Notes under the pieces: generated by a model
What the model was told of the DNA's origin: nothing
What the model saw: the letters and a program-made list of their open reading frames with translations, nothing else
The model's database searches: none
Position numbers and translations under genes: made by a program
In this document: piece by piece, positions 24,677 through 33,057 of the stretch
Position numbering within the stretch: position 1 is the stretch's first letter
How the letters are laid out: each line of letters opens with the position of its first letter
Assembly (NCBI RefSeq): GCF_016907675.1
Contig: NZ_JAFBCJ010000001.1
Coordinates: forward strand, 3,038,001 to 3,102,000
DNA from: Geodermatophilus bullaregiensis
GTDB lineage: Bacteria > Actinomycetota > Actinomycetes > Mycobacteriales > Geodermatophilaceae
Reading direction: 5' to 3'
Length of the DNA stretch: 64,000 bases

Positions 24677-25623
24677 GCGCACGGCCCGTCGCGGTCGTGC
24701 TGCGGCCGCTCGGGCTCGGGGACCTGCTCACCGGCGTCCCGGCGATCCGGGCGGTGCGCGCCGCCGTCCCGGACCACCGCCTGGTCCTGGCGACGACGAC
24801 CGCGCTGGCGCCGCTGGCCGGGTTGGTCGACGCCGTCGACGAGGTGCTGCCCGCCCGCGAGCTCGAGCCGCTGGACTGGTCGGGGTCGCCGCCCGAGCTC
24901 GCCGTCGACCTGCACGGCAAGGGCCCGGCCTCGCACGTCGTCGTCGCGGACCTGCACCCGAGCCGGCTGCTGACCTACGCCAGCCCCGGCTACCCCGGCC
25001 CGACCTGGTACCCCGACGAGCACGAGGTGCGGCGCTGGTGCCGGCTGGTCGCCGAGGGCCTGGGCGTCGACGCCGACCCCGACGCGCTGGACCTCGCCGT
25101 CCCGGCCGTGCCCCCGCCGGTGACCGGGGCCGCGCTGGTCCACCCCGGTGCCGCCCACCCGGGGCGGCGCTGGCCGGCCGGGCGGTTCGCCGCCGTCGCC
25201 CGCCGGCTGGCCGACGGCGGGCACGACGTGCGCATCACCGGCGGCCCGGCGGAGCGCGAGCTGGCCTCGGCGGTGGCGCGCGGCGCCGGGCTGGGGGCCG
25301 AGGCGGTGCTCGCCGGCCGCACGTCGACGCTGGAGCTCGCCGCCACGGTGGCCGCCGCGCGCGTGGTGGTCAGCGGCGACACCGGGGTGGCGCACCTGGC
25401 CAGCGCCTACCGCCGTCCGTCGGTGGTGCTGTTCGGGCCGGTGTCGCCCGCGCTGTGGGGCCCGCCGCCGCGGGCCGGGCGGGGCGGGGGAGCACTGCAC
25501 GTCGTCCTCTGGCACGGGGACGGCACCGGCGACCCCTGGGGCACCGAGCTCGACCCGGCCCTGGCCCGGATCACGGTCGCCGAGGTCACCGCCGCGCTCG
25601 AGGACCTCCTCGCCCGCACCTGA
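24673..25623 (+). CDS. GT9 heptosyltransferase-like protein (second copy)
   Basis: A 316-residue GT9 enzyme beginning VAVVLRPLGLGDLLTGVPAIRAVRA, the family's N-terminal motif. LAVDLHGKGPASH is the acceptor-side region, and ALVHPGAAHPGRRWPAGRFAAVA and VVSGDTGVAHLASAYRRPSVVLFGPVSP form the ADP-sugar-binding half. It is only distantly similar to the GT9 at 19243-20283, so the two may act at different positions in the glycan. GTG 24673 overlaps the hldE stop by 4 bp. It is the last gene of the operon. Confidence 0.88.
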   Translation: MSARPVAVVLRPLGLGDLLTGVPAIRAVRAAVPDHRLVLATTTALAPLAGLVDAVDEVLPARELEPLDWSGSPPELAVDLHGKGPASHVVVADLHPSRLLTYASPGYPGPTWYPDEHEVRRWCRLVAEGLGVDADPDALDLAVPAVPPPVTGAALVHPGAAHPGRRWPAGRFAAVARRLADGGHDVRITGGPAERELASAVARGAGLGAEAVLAGRTSTLELAATVAAARVVVSGDTGVAHLASAYRRPSVVLFGPVSPALWGPPPRAGRGGGALHVVLWHGDGTGDPWGTELDPALARITVAEVTAALEDLLART

Positions 25624-25643
25624 CGTCCGCCGGGCGGTGCCAT

Positions 25644-25660
25644 GATCAGGTGACCTGATC
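25644..25660. repeat. 17-bp palindrome GATCAGGT-G-ACCTGATC
   Basis: Perfect 8-bp arms around one base, 21 bp after the heptose operon and between convergent genes. It is much less GC-rich than its surroundings. It may be a protein-binding site or part of a termination region. Confidence 0.5.
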
Positions 25661-25662
25661 CC

Positions 25663-25746
25663 AGCGCGTCCTCCCTGGGCGTGGGCGGTGCGGGGGGACG
25701 CGCTGCGGTGCGGGAGGACGCGCTGCGGTGCGCGAGGACGCGCTGC
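25663..25746. repeat. Three 20-bp tandem repeats with an inverted partner
   Basis: GGTGCGGGAGGACGCGCTGC is repeated at 25687, 25707 and 25727 with one or no changes. CAGCGCGTCCTCC at 25663-25675 is the exact complement of part of the second copy (GGAGGACGCGCTG), so a 13-bp stem can form. It lies between convergent genes and may be a bidirectional terminator or a slippage-prone minisatellite. Confidence 0.6.
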
Positions 25747-25771
25747 GGTCGGGGGACCGCGGCGGCATCCC

Positions 25772-27418
25772 TCAGCGCTGGCGCAGCGCGTCGAAGAGGA
25801 CGTCCTGCAGGTCGGTCGGGTCGACGGCGGAGTACGCGGCCCCACCGGTGGCCGAGGCGATCTGCTCGAGCGCGGCGATGTCGGCGTCCGGGCCGAGGGC
25901 GACGCCGATGACCTTCACCGGGCGCTCCGGGTCGGCCTCGTCGCGCAGCGACTGCAGCAGCGCGTCGAGCGCGATGCCCTGGTCGTCCTCGTTGGTGCCG
26001 TCGGTGACGATGACGACGCTGCTCACCGCGTTCGGGTCGAACTGCTCGCGGGCCGATCGGACGGCGGCCAGCGTGGTGTCGAACAGGCCCGTGCCGCCGC
26101 GGGACAGCCGCTCCGGGATGGTGTCGAGCTGCTCGTCGAGGAGGTCCCGCTGGGTGGTGCCGCCGTCGACCTCGGTCTCCAGCGTGCGGATGGGCGCCAG
26201 CTCGGTCCAGTCCTGCTCGCCCTCGAGCTGGTAGGCGAAGACCCACAGGCCGATCGAGGAGGTCCCGGGGATCAGCGACAGCGCGCTCTTCGCGGCGTCA
26301 CGGGACAGGGTGGCCCGGGTGCCGTCGCCGGCCGGGGCCTCCATCGACGCCGACACGTCGAAGACGGTCAGCAGCCGGGACGGCGCGGCCAGCCGGGCGA
26401 GCTCGACCAGCAGGCCCTGCACCTGCTCGCCGTCGACCTCGAGGGCCTCCGGCGCCTCCTCGCGGACACCGCTGCCCGGGTCGGTCGGCGCGGTGCCGTC
26501 GGTGTCGCGGAACCCGGCGGCCAGGACGGCGGTGCGCGCGTCCTCCGAGGTCAGCGTCCGGACGACGGCGTCCACGGCGGCACGCTCCTCGTCGCTCTGC
26601 GAGCCGACGCGCAGCACCGGGTAGTCCAGCTGCGGCGAGCCCTCGGCCGGGTAGACGGCGACCAGCTGGGAGTCCTCGGCGCCGCGGCCGACCGTGACGA
26701 CCTCCTGCTCGCTGACCGGCACCAGCGGAGCGTCGGCGTCCCCGGCGCTGCCCGCCTGCAGCGCCTCGGCCGGGGTGACCGCCGGGCCCCGGCGGGCGGC
26801 CAGCACCGCCTGGACGACGGCGTTGTCGGCGGCGTCGGTCCCGCCGAGCGAGGTGCGCAGGGCCGCCAGCGCGGACAGCCCCTCGGCGCTGGCGGCCAGG
26901 TCGGGCACCGCGACCGGTCGCACGCCGGTCAGTGCGTCGCGCCACGCCGGCGGCTGCTCGGTCCACCCGAGCTCGTCGGCGGCGGCGCGGCTGGTGCCCA
27001 GGACGACCGGTGAGGTGGCCATCGAGCCGGAGGGGTCGAGGTCGGTGTCGGCGGCCCGGACGGTCCACAGCGAGCTGTCGGGCACCCACACCTGCGGCAG
27101 CGCGGAGCCCTCGAGGGCCTCGAGGTCACCGACGGTCTGCAGCGGCTCCTGGGCGGTCACCTCGGCCGCGGCGCACGCACCGCCGCCGAGGTCCTGCGGC
27201 TCGTCGAGCAGGTCCTGCGCGACGGCGGCCAGCTCGGGCGCGACGGTCACCCGGACGCTGCGCGTGTCGTCGCACCCGCCGCCGGACCCGGCCAGCCACC
27301 ACACCAGCCCGCCCGCGACGAGGGCCAGGACCACGAGGGCGACGCCGAGCGCGATCGGCAGGGTCGGCGCAGGGCGCTGCGTGCGGCGCGCAGAGGTGGT
27401 GTCGGCGTGGCGGCCCAT
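25772..27418 (-). CDS. Membrane-anchored solute-binding-like protein with VWA domain
   Basis: A 548-residue protein. A cytoplasmic basic start is followed by a membrane helix at about residues 21-43 (PIALGVALVVLALVAGGLVWWL). Residues about 50-330 resemble a type II periplasmic solute-binding fold (VRVTVAPELAAVAQDLL, LPQVWVPDSSLW, SPVVLGTSRAAADELG). Residues about 350-548 are a von Willebrand factor A domain with an intact metal site: FDVSASM (DxSxS), a threonine in GTGLFDTT, and VTDGTNEDD. VWA domains bind protein partners through Mg2+; the combination suggests an extracytoplasmic assembly or sensing role. ATG 27418 has GGAGA upstream. It is monocistronic and convergent with the heptose operon. 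Confidence 0.8.
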   Translation of the reverse strand: MGRHADTTSARRTQRPAPTLPIALGVALVVLALVAGGLVWWLAGSGGGCDDTRSVRVTVAPELAAVAQDLLDEPQDLGGGACAAAEVTAQEPLQTVGDLEALEGSALPQVWVPDSSLWTVRAADTDLDPSGSMATSPVVLGTSRAAADELGWTEQPPAWRDALTGVRPVAVPDLAASAEGLSALAALRTSLGGTDAADNAVVQAVLAARRGPAVTPAEALQAGSAGDADAPLVPVSEQEVVTVGRGAEDSQLVAVYPAEGSPQLDYPVLRVGSQSDEERAAVDAVVRTLTSEDARTAVLAAGFRDTDGTAPTDPGSGVREEAPEALEVDGEQVQGLLVELARLAAPSRLLTVFDVSASMEAPAGDGTRATLSRDAAKSALSLIPGTSSIGLWVFAYQLEGEQDWTELAPIRTLETEVDGGTTQRDLLDEQLDTIPERLSRGGTGLFDTTLAAVRSAREQFDPNAVSSVVIVTDGTNEDDQGIALDALLQSLRDEADPERPVKVIGVALGPDADIAALEQIASATGGAAYSAVDPTDLQDVLFDALRQR

Positions 27419-27473
27419 GCTCGCTCTCCGTCAGAGTCCGGTTCCTCGGCGTGCCCTCCGACCGCCGGACCCC

Positions 27474-27479
27474 AGGGTA
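27474..27479 (-). promoter_or_regulatory. -10 box TACCCT upstream of the VWA gene
   Basis: On the minus strand TACCCT lies 55 nt before ATG 27418, giving a leader of about 48 nt that includes the RBS. Confidence 0.35.
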
Positions 27480-27554
27480 GAGGTGGACGCGCACCCCCCG
27501 CTGCCGGGCCGGGGACGGCGCCGGCCGGGACGTCGGTGCGCCGCCACCCGGGGT

Positions 27555-28532
27555 TCAGCTCGCCCGGAGGGCCGCCGTCCGGCGCTGCTCGGCGAACCAG
27601 GCGACGGTCCGGCGCAGCCCCTCCTCCGAGGGCACCGTCGGCCGCCAGCCGAGCAGCTGCTCGGCCCGTGTGGTGTCGGGGCGGCGGACCCTGGGGTCGT
27701 CGACGGGCAGGTCGATGAAGGAGATCGGCGACGACGAGCCGGTCAGCTCGACGATCCACCGTGCCAGCCGCAGCATCGACAGCTCGTCGGGGTTGCCGAT
27801 GTTCACCGGCCCCGGCTGGTCGGAGAACGCCAGGGCGAGGACGCCGCGCACGGTGTCGTCGACGTAGCAGATGGAGCGGGTCTGCGAGCCGTCGCCGGCG
27901 ACGGTCAGCGGCCGCCCGGACAGCGCCTGGCCGACGAAGGCGGGGATGGCCCGGCCGTCGTCGGGGCGCATCCGCGGCCCGTAGGTGTTGAAGATCCGCA
28001 CGATGCCGGTGTCGGTGCCCTTGGCGGTGCGGTAGGCGGTGGTCATCGCCTCGCTGAAGCGCTTGGCCTCGTCGTAGACCCCGCGCGGGCCGACCGGGTT
28101 GACGTTGCCCCAGTACTCCTCGGTCTGCGGGTGCTGCAGCGGGTCGCCGTAGACCTCCGAGGTCGAGGCCAGCACGTAGCGGGCGCCCTTCTCGTGCGCC
28201 AGGCCGAGGGTGTGCAGGGTGCCCAGGCTGCCGACCTTGAGCGTCTCGATCGGCATCCGCAGGTAGTCCAGCGGGCTGGCCGGGGAGGCGAAGTGCAGCA
28301 CCAGGTCGACCGGGCCGGGGACGTGGACGAAGTCGGTGACGTCGCAGCGCACCAGCTGGAACCCGGGGCGCTCCCGGAGGTGGACGACGTTCCCGGGGGA
28401 ACCGGTGAGGAAGTTGTCGAGGCAGACGACCTCGACGCCACGGTCGAGCAGGTGCTCGCACAGGTGCGAGCCGAGGAACCCGGCCCCGCCGGTCACCACC
28501 GCCCGCCGGATCGTCCGTGCCTCGTGCACCAT
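27555..28532 (-). CDS. UDP-glucuronate decarboxylase-like NAD-dependent SDR (UDP-xylose synthase)
   Basis: A 325-residue extended SDR. It has the Rossmann motif [58 protein letters not shown] (very characteristic of UDP-xylose synthases), [18 protein letters not shown], and the catalytic [24 protein letters not shown] and [13 protein letters not shown] follow. It would convert UDP-glucuronate to UDP-xylose, or a closely related reaction. ATG 28532 follows GGGAGCAGGG and fits family length; the frame extends to 28616 without conserved content. The sugar nucleotide could feed the neighbouring glycan genes. It should not be mistaken for the missing heptose epimerase HldD, although both are SDRs. 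Confidence 0.85.
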   Translation of the reverse strand: MVHEARTIRRAVVTGGAGFLGSHLCEHLLDRGVEVVCLDNFLTGSPGNVVHLRERPGFQLVRCDVTDFVHVPGPVDLVLHFASPASPLDYLRMPIETLKVGSLGTLHTLGLAHEKGARYVLASTSEVYGDPLQHPQTEEYWGNVNPVGPRGVYDEAKRFSEAMTTAYRTAKGTDTGIVRIFNTYGPRMRPDDGRAIPAFVGQALSGRPLTVAGDGSQTRSICYVDDTVRGVLALAFSDQPGPVNIGNPDELSMLRLARWIVELTGSSSPISFIDLPVDDPRVRRPDTTRAEQLLGWRPTVPSEEGLRRTVAWFAEQRRTAALRAS

Positions 28533-28679
28533 CCCTGCTCCCGTCCACCTCGCCGCCGGGACCCACACCGGTGCGGGACCCGGGTGGCTGCCTACCCGGC
28601 GATCACCGGCCGACACTTCACTCGCTGAGTGTCGTCCGCCCAGGGGATCGGTGAGCCCAGGGGACCCGGGAACGGCGAC

Positions 28680-28714
28680 GGGCCGCCGGCCTCCACGAGG
28701 GAGACCGGCGGCCC
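28680..28714 (-). terminator. Strong hairpin ending the liv-type operon
   Basis: GGGCCGCCGG plus CTCC pairs with GGAG plus CCGGCGGCCC around a 5-nt loop, with one mismatch. Further pairing outside (GACGGCGAC with GTCGCCGT) extends the stem. It begins 17 bp after the stop of the substrate-binding protein gene. Confidence 0.65.
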
Positions 28715-28730
28715 GCCGGAGAGGTCGCCG

Positions 28731-30071
28731 TCAGTTGATCGGCTCCTCGTCCGGGATGCCGTTCTCCGGCGGGGTGGCCGGCTCGGCGTCGGACTCCTCG
28801 ATCTCGGCGTCGCCGTTGTCGGTGACGAGCACCGGCGTCAGCTCCTCCGAGCCCGCGCCCACGATCCGGCTGACGAGCATGCCGCTGTAGCCGGCGTGGC
28901 GGTCCTCCGAGTAGCGGAACGGGGCGAAGCCCGGGCCCTCCCACTCCGACCCGGCCTGCTCGACGGCGGCGACCAGGTCGTCACGCGTCGGGTTCTGGCC
29001 GGCCGCCTGCAGGGCCTGGACCATCGTGTAGGCCTGCGACATGCCGTACGCCCGGTAGTTGGTGAGCTCGCCCTCCAGGCCGGACTCGTCCCACACCCGG
29101 TTCCAGAGCTCGATCCACGGGTTGTCCGGTGCGTCGACCGTCGGGATGTACTCGGTGGTCAGCACGCCGTCGAGCAGGCTGGCGTCGCTGACCGCGCCCT
29201 CGGAGAAGCGGGCCAGCAGCGAGCCGACCAGCTCCGGGTCCGAGCCGACGTTCGAGTAGAACCACTGCGGGTCGTAGCCGAGCTGCAGCGCGGTCAGCTG
29301 CGACAGCGCGGTGTAGCTGGGCACGTTGAAGCCCAGGACGAGGTCCGCCCCGGCGGCCTGCAGGGCCGAGATCTGCGGGCGGACGTCGGTGTTGCCCGGG
29401 ACGTAGGTCTCCTCCGCGACGATCTGGTCCTCGAGGTACTGCCGCGCCCCCGCCGAGCCGTCCTCACCGAAGTCGTCGCCCTGCAGGAACAGGCCGACCT
29501 TCGCGTCGGGGAAGTTCTCGGCCACGTACTGCCCGATGATCTTGCCCTCGATCTCGTAGTCGGGCTGCCAGCCGAAGGTGTACGGCTTCTCCTCGACGTC
29601 GTCCCACAGCCGTGAGCCCGACGACACGAACAGGTCGGGCACGCCCTCGCTGTTGAGGAAGTCGGTGACCGCGTTGTGGGTCGGGGTGCCGAGGCCGGAC
29701 ATGATCGCGAACACCTCGTCCTCGAGGACGAGCTGGTTGACGACCTGGCTGGTGTTGGTGGGGTTGTAGGCGTCGTCCCGGTAGACGAACTCGATCTGCC
29801 GCCCGTTCACGCCGCCGTTGGCGTTGACGAAGTCGAAGTACGCCTCGACCCCGGTCGGGATCTCGCTGTAGCCGGGCGCCGCGACACCGGTCAGCGGGTA
29901 GTGGGCGCCCAGCTTGATGGTGTCCTCGGTGATGCCGACGTCCGAGGCCTCGTTCCCCTCGCTGCCGCCCTCGCCACCTCCCCCGGAGTCGTCGCCGCCA
30001 CAGGCGGCCAGGGTGGTGGCGACGGTCGCCGCGGCCACGAAGCTGACGAGGCGTCGTGAGGATCGTGTCAA
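28731..30071 (-). CDS. Branched-chain amino-acid-type ABC substrate-binding lipoprotein
   Basis: A 446-residue lipoprotein. The signal peptide ends in TTLAAC (lipobox) and is followed by a Gly/Ser/Glu-rich tether. The mature domain is a periplasmic binding protein of the LivJ/amide type: IKLGAHYPLTGVAAPGY, YFDFVNANGGVNGRQIEFVYRDD, VFAIMSGLGTPTHNAV, and a repeated ATP-independent Rossmann-like second lobe. The start is TTG 30071, supported by GAGGAGA six bases upstream; no ATG or GTG fits the signal peptide. The ligand may be a branched-chain amino acid, amide or aromatic compound. It is the last gene of the operon, 86 bp after livM across a hairpin, and so may have separate expression control. 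Confidence 0.85.
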   Translation of the reverse strand: MTRSSRRLVSFVAAATVATTLAACGGDDSGGGGEGGSEGNEASDVGITEDTIKLGAHYPLTGVAAPGYSEIPTGVEAYFDFVNANGGVNGRQIEFVYRDDAYNPTNTSQVVNQLVLEDEVFAIMSGLGTPTHNAVTDFLNSEGVPDLFVSSGSRLWDDVEEKPYTFGWQPDYEIEGKIIGQYVAENFPDAKVGLFLQGDDFGEDGSAGARQYLEDQIVAEETYVPGNTDVRPQISALQAAGADLVLGFNVPSYTALSQLTALQLGYDPQWFYSNVGSDPELVGSLLARFSEGAVSDASLLDGVLTTEYIPTVDAPDNPWIELWNRVWDESGLEGELTNYRAYGMSQAYTMVQALQAAGQNPTRDDLVAAVEQAGSEWEGPGFAPFRYSEDRHAGYSGMLVSRIVGAGSEELTPVLVTDNGDAEIEESDAEPATPPENGIPDEEPIN

Positions 30072-30090
30072 TGGATCTCCTCTGTGCGGA

Positions 30091-30110
30091 CCCGGGCGCC
30101 TGTGCCCGGG
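30091..30110 (-). terminator. Hairpin between livM and the binding-protein gene
   Basis: CCCGGGC (30091-30097) pairs with GCCCGGG (30104-30110). Sitting inside the operon, it may act as an mRNA-processing or stabilising element for the abundant binding protein, or as a partial terminator. Confidence 0.4.
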
Positions 30111-30157
30111 AGTCTTGGGGTGGGGAAGCGGGTGCGACGGACGGGGTCCGGCTCCCG

Positions 30158-31330
30158 TCAGCCCCGGGCGCGGGCGCCGGCCCGCCGCGCGCGGGCCTTG
30201 AGCCAGGCCAGGCGGATCGAGCCGACCAGGCCCGCGGGGGCGAAGAGCATGACCACCACGAGGATCACGCCGTAGACGACGTAGGAGATCTCGGCGGCCT
30301 GGGCGGCGTCCATGTCCAGCGACTCGCCGGCGTCGCGCAGCAGCCGCGGCAGGAAGACCAGCAGCACCGAGCCGATGAGCGCCCCGAGCAGGCTGCCCAG
30401 GCCGCCGATGACGATGGCGGTCAGCAGCGACAACGACAGCACGATGGTGAAGGCGGTCGGTGCGGTGAGCCGCACGACGAGGGCCAGCACCGCCCCGGCG
30501 AGACCCGCGGCCGCGGCGCTGACGATGAAGGCCGTCACCCGCCAGGTGCCCAGGTTGATGCCGGCGAGCTCGGCGGCGACCTCCTGGTCGCGCACGGCCC
30601 GCCAGGTGCGCCCGACGCGGCTGCGCATGAGGTTGGCCAGCAGGAAGTACGTGATCAGCAGGCAGGCGACGCTGATGTAGGCGATCCACTTCACGCCCGA
30701 GGGGGAGCCGCCCGAGAGGGTGCGGATGATCTCGGTGAACCAGTCCGGGCGGTCGGGGGTGGACACCGTGAGGCCCTGCTCGCCGCCGAGGAACTCGTTG
30801 TAGTACAGCGCCAGGCCGGGCAGGCCGACCGCCAGGGCGAGCGTCGCGCCGGCCAGGTAGGGGCCGTGCAGGCGGGCCGCCGCCACCCCGACGATCGCCC
30901 CGACCAGCGAGGTCAGGGCGACCGCGGCCAGGAAGATGACGATCAGCGGCAGCGGTTCGTCGGCGTCGAGCAGCAGCGCCGTGGTGTAGCCGCCGACGGC
31001 CATGAGGGCGCCGTGCCCCAGGGAGATCTGCCCGTTGAGCCCGGTCAGCACGGTGAGACCGCCGGCGGCGATCGCGTAGAAGGCCACGTACCCGACCTGG
31101 GCGTTGAAGCCGAGGTCGGTCGACTCGAGCAGCAGCACCGCCCCGACGGCGCAGATGACCAGCACGACCAGGTGGCGGAGCAGGGTGTTGCGCGGCAGCA
31201 GCGAGCGGCCGCCGGTGGCCTGGGCCGAGCTGGCGTTCGCCGCGGCCGTGGCGGTGGACGGTGCGTCGGAGGAGGCCGCGCCGGCGCCGGCCGGGGAGGC
31301 GGGGGTCTGCAGGTCGCTCATGCCGCTCAT
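30158..31330 (-). CDS. livM: Branched-chain amino-acid-type ABC permease
   Basis: A 390-residue LivM-type permease. An unconserved 45-residue Ala/Ser-rich cytoplasmic start precedes about nine membrane helices. GLTVLTGLNGQISLGHGALMAVGGY is the family signature (NGQISLGHG), and SRVGRTWRAVRDQEVAAELAGIN is the EAA-like loop that contacts the ATPase. It forms the translocation pore with LivH. ATG 31330 overlaps the livH stop (ATGA). A second ATG nine bases later is possible. Confidence 0.88.
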   Translation of the reverse strand: MSGMSDLQTPASPAGAGAASSDAPSTATAAANASSAQATGGRSLLPRNTLLRHLVVLVICAVGAVLLLESTDLGFNAQVGYVAFYAIAAGGLTVLTGLNGQISLGHGALMAVGGYTTALLLDADEPLPLIVIFLAAVALTSLVGAIVGVAAARLHGPYLAGATLALAVGLPGLALYYNEFLGGEQGLTVSTPDRPDWFTEIIRTLSGGSPSGVKWIAYISVACLLITYFLLANLMRSRVGRTWRAVRDQEVAAELAGINLGTWRVTAFIVSAAAAGLAGAVLALVVRLTAPTAFTIVLSLSLLTAIVIGGLGSLLGALIGSVLLVFLPRLLRDAGESLDMDAAQAAEISYVVYGVILVVVMLFAPAGLVGSIRLAWLKARARRAGARARG

Positions 31331-32208
31331 GCCCTCCGTGTCTGGGTCGTCGAGAAGAGGCCACCGGGCCGGACGAGCAGGACCACGACGAGGATCACCA
31401 GGGCCGCCATGCCGACCAGCTCGTCGCCGACGTAGCCGCGGACGTAGCTGAGCGCGAGGCCGAGCAGCAGCCCGCCGACGACGGCGCCGATCGGGGAGTC
31501 CAGGCCGCCGAGCACCGCGGCGACGAAGCCGAAGACGATCAGCGCGTCCATGTAGGTCGGCGTCACGAAGGTCACCTCGGCGGCGATGAGCATGCCGGCC
31601 AGCGAGCCGACGACGGCGGCCAGCGCCCAGCCGAGGGTGAGCATCCGGCCCACCCGCACGCCGAGCAGCCGGGCGACCTCCTGGCCGAACGCCGAGGCGC
31701 GCATGGCCAGGCCGACGCGGGTGAACCGGAACAGCGCGGTGAGCCCGAGCATCACCAGCAGCACCGCGCCGAGGGTGAACAGGGTGTTCGGGCTCAGCGC
31801 GAGGCCGAAGTCGCCGACGCGGAAGCCGATGGTCGAGAACGGTGCCACGAAGGCCCGCTGGTTCACCCCGAAGAGGACCGAGATCAGGGCCTGGATGGCG
31901 ATGAAGAGACCCAGCGTCACGATCACCGCGTTGAGCTCCGGGCCACCCTCCACCGGCCGGATGACCAGCCGCTCGACGACGGCGCCGAGCACCAGCCCGG
32001 CCAGCAGGGCCACGGCGAGACCGACCCAGTAGGACTGGCCGCCCTCGATGAGGGACAGCGCGATGAACGTCGTGATCGCGGCCATGGCGCCCTGCGCGAA
32101 GTTGACGATCCGGGTGGACCGCCAGATCAGCACGAGAGCGAGCGCGAAGGCCGCGTACACCGCCCCGGTGATGACCCCGCCGAGGGTGAGGTTGACGAAC
32201 TGCTGCAC
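31327..32208 (-). CDS. livH: Branched-chain amino-acid-type ABC permease
   Basis: A 293-residue LivH-type permease of about eight helices. It begins MQQFVNLTLGGVITGAVYAAFALALVLIWRSTRIVNFAQGAMA, and VNFAQG is the LivH signature. The ATPase-contact loop is FTRVGLAMRASAFGQEVARLLGVRV, and LGGLDSPIGAVVGGLLLG near the end is also typical. GTG 32208 has AGGAAGG upstream. The intergenic gap to livF is 42 bp; the stop overlaps livM by 4 bp. Confidence 0.9.
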   Translation of the reverse strand: MQQFVNLTLGGVITGAVYAAFALALVLIWRSTRIVNFAQGAMAAITTFIALSLIEGGQSYWVGLAVALLAGLVLGAVVERLVIRPVEGGPELNAVIVTLGLFIAIQALISVLFGVNQRAFVAPFSTIGFRVGDFGLALSPNTLFTLGAVLLVMLGLTALFRFTRVGLAMRASAFGQEVARLLGVRVGRMLTLGWALAAVVGSLAGMLIAAEVTFVTPTYMDALIVFGFVAAVLGGLDSPIGAVVGGLLLGLALSYVRGYVGDELVGMAALVILVVVLLVRPGGLFSTTQTRRA

Positions 32209-32250
32209 GGAGGAGCTGCCTTCCTGGTGGCGCGGAGGAGCGGGCGGGGG

Positions 32251-33057
32251 CTAGAAGCCGAGGTAGGCGTGCCGGAGGTCCTCGTCGCCGGCCAGTCGGG
32301 CGGCGTCGTCGGTGACGACGACGCGGCCCAGGTTGAGGACGATGCCCGTGTCGGCCACCGACAGCGCGCTGCGGGCGTTCTGCTCGACCAGCAGCACCGA
32401 CAGACCCTCGGTGTCGACCAGGTGGCGGACCATCGCGAAGATCTGCGCGACGATCCGCGGGGCCAGGCCCAGCGACGGCTCGTCGAGCAGCAGCACCTTC
32501 GGCCGGGCGAGCAGCGCGCGCCCGATGACGAGCATCTGCCGCTCTCCACCGGAGAGCGTGTGCGCCGTCTGGTTGCGGCGCTCGGCGATGCGCGGGAAGA
32601 ACGTGTAGACGCGGTCGAACTCCTCCGACCCGACCTTGCCGCGGAACAGCGCGCCGACCCGCAGGTTCTCGTCCACGGTCAGCTCGGCGATGACGCCGCG
32701 GCCCTCGGGCACGTGCGCCATGCCCTTGGTGACCATGGCCTCGACCGGCGCGCGGGTGACGTCCTCGCCGCCCAGGACCACCCGCCCGGCGGTGGGGCGG
32801 ACCAGGCCGCTGATGGTGCGCAGCAGCGTCGTCTTCCCGGCGCCGTTGGCCCCGAGGACGGCGGTGATGTGGCCCTGCTCCGCCTGCAGGGTCACGCCGT
32901 CGAGCGCCCGCACCGGGCCGTAGGCGGCCGACAGCCCCTCGACGGAGAGGACGGCGTCGGCGGTCGCGGTGCCGCCGGCCGGAGCCGGCGCGCCCTTCGA
33001 CAGCCCGACGGCGGAGGCGCCCGAGGCGCTGCTGCCGTGGGCGGTGGTGTCAGCCAC
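32251..33057 (-). CDS. livF: Branched-chain amino-acid-type ABC ATPase
   Basis: A 268-residue ATPase with a 35-residue unconserved start. Motifs: Walker A GANGAGKTT, Q-loop region HVPEGRGVIAELTV (typical of LivF), signature LSGGERQ, Walker B VLLLDEPSLGLAP, and switch region LLVEQNA. It pairs with LivG to drive uptake. GTG 33057 overlaps the livG stop by 8 bp. Confidence 0.9.
   Translation of the reverse strand: MADTTAHGSSASGASAVGLSKGAPAPAGGTATADAVLSVEGLSAAYGPVRALDGVTLQAEQGHITAVLGANGAGKTTLLRTISGLVRPTAGRVVLGGEDVTRAPVEAMVTKGMAHVPEGRGVIAELTVDENLRVGALFRGKVGSEEFDRVYTFFPRIAERRNQTAHTLSGGERQMLVIGRALLARPKVLLLDEPSLGLAPRIVAQIFAMVRHLVDTEGLSVLLVEQNARSALSVADTGIVLNLGRVVVTDDAARLAGDEDLRHAYLGF

Noticed and set aside
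25687..25746. Tandem 20-bp repeats as a CRISPR array
   Set aside because: The units are adjacent with no spacers, and there are no cas genes in the window.
27555..28532. UXS-like SDR as the missing HldD epimerase
   Set aside because: The segments [11 protein letters not shown] and [13 protein letters not shown] are those of UDP-xylose synthase; HldD-specific features are not seen.
30072..31364. Upstream extension of the liv-type binding-protein frame
   Set aside because: It runs antiparallel-free but out of frame through livM and its translation is Arg/Pro-rich; the lipoprotein signal and RBS fix the start at 30071.
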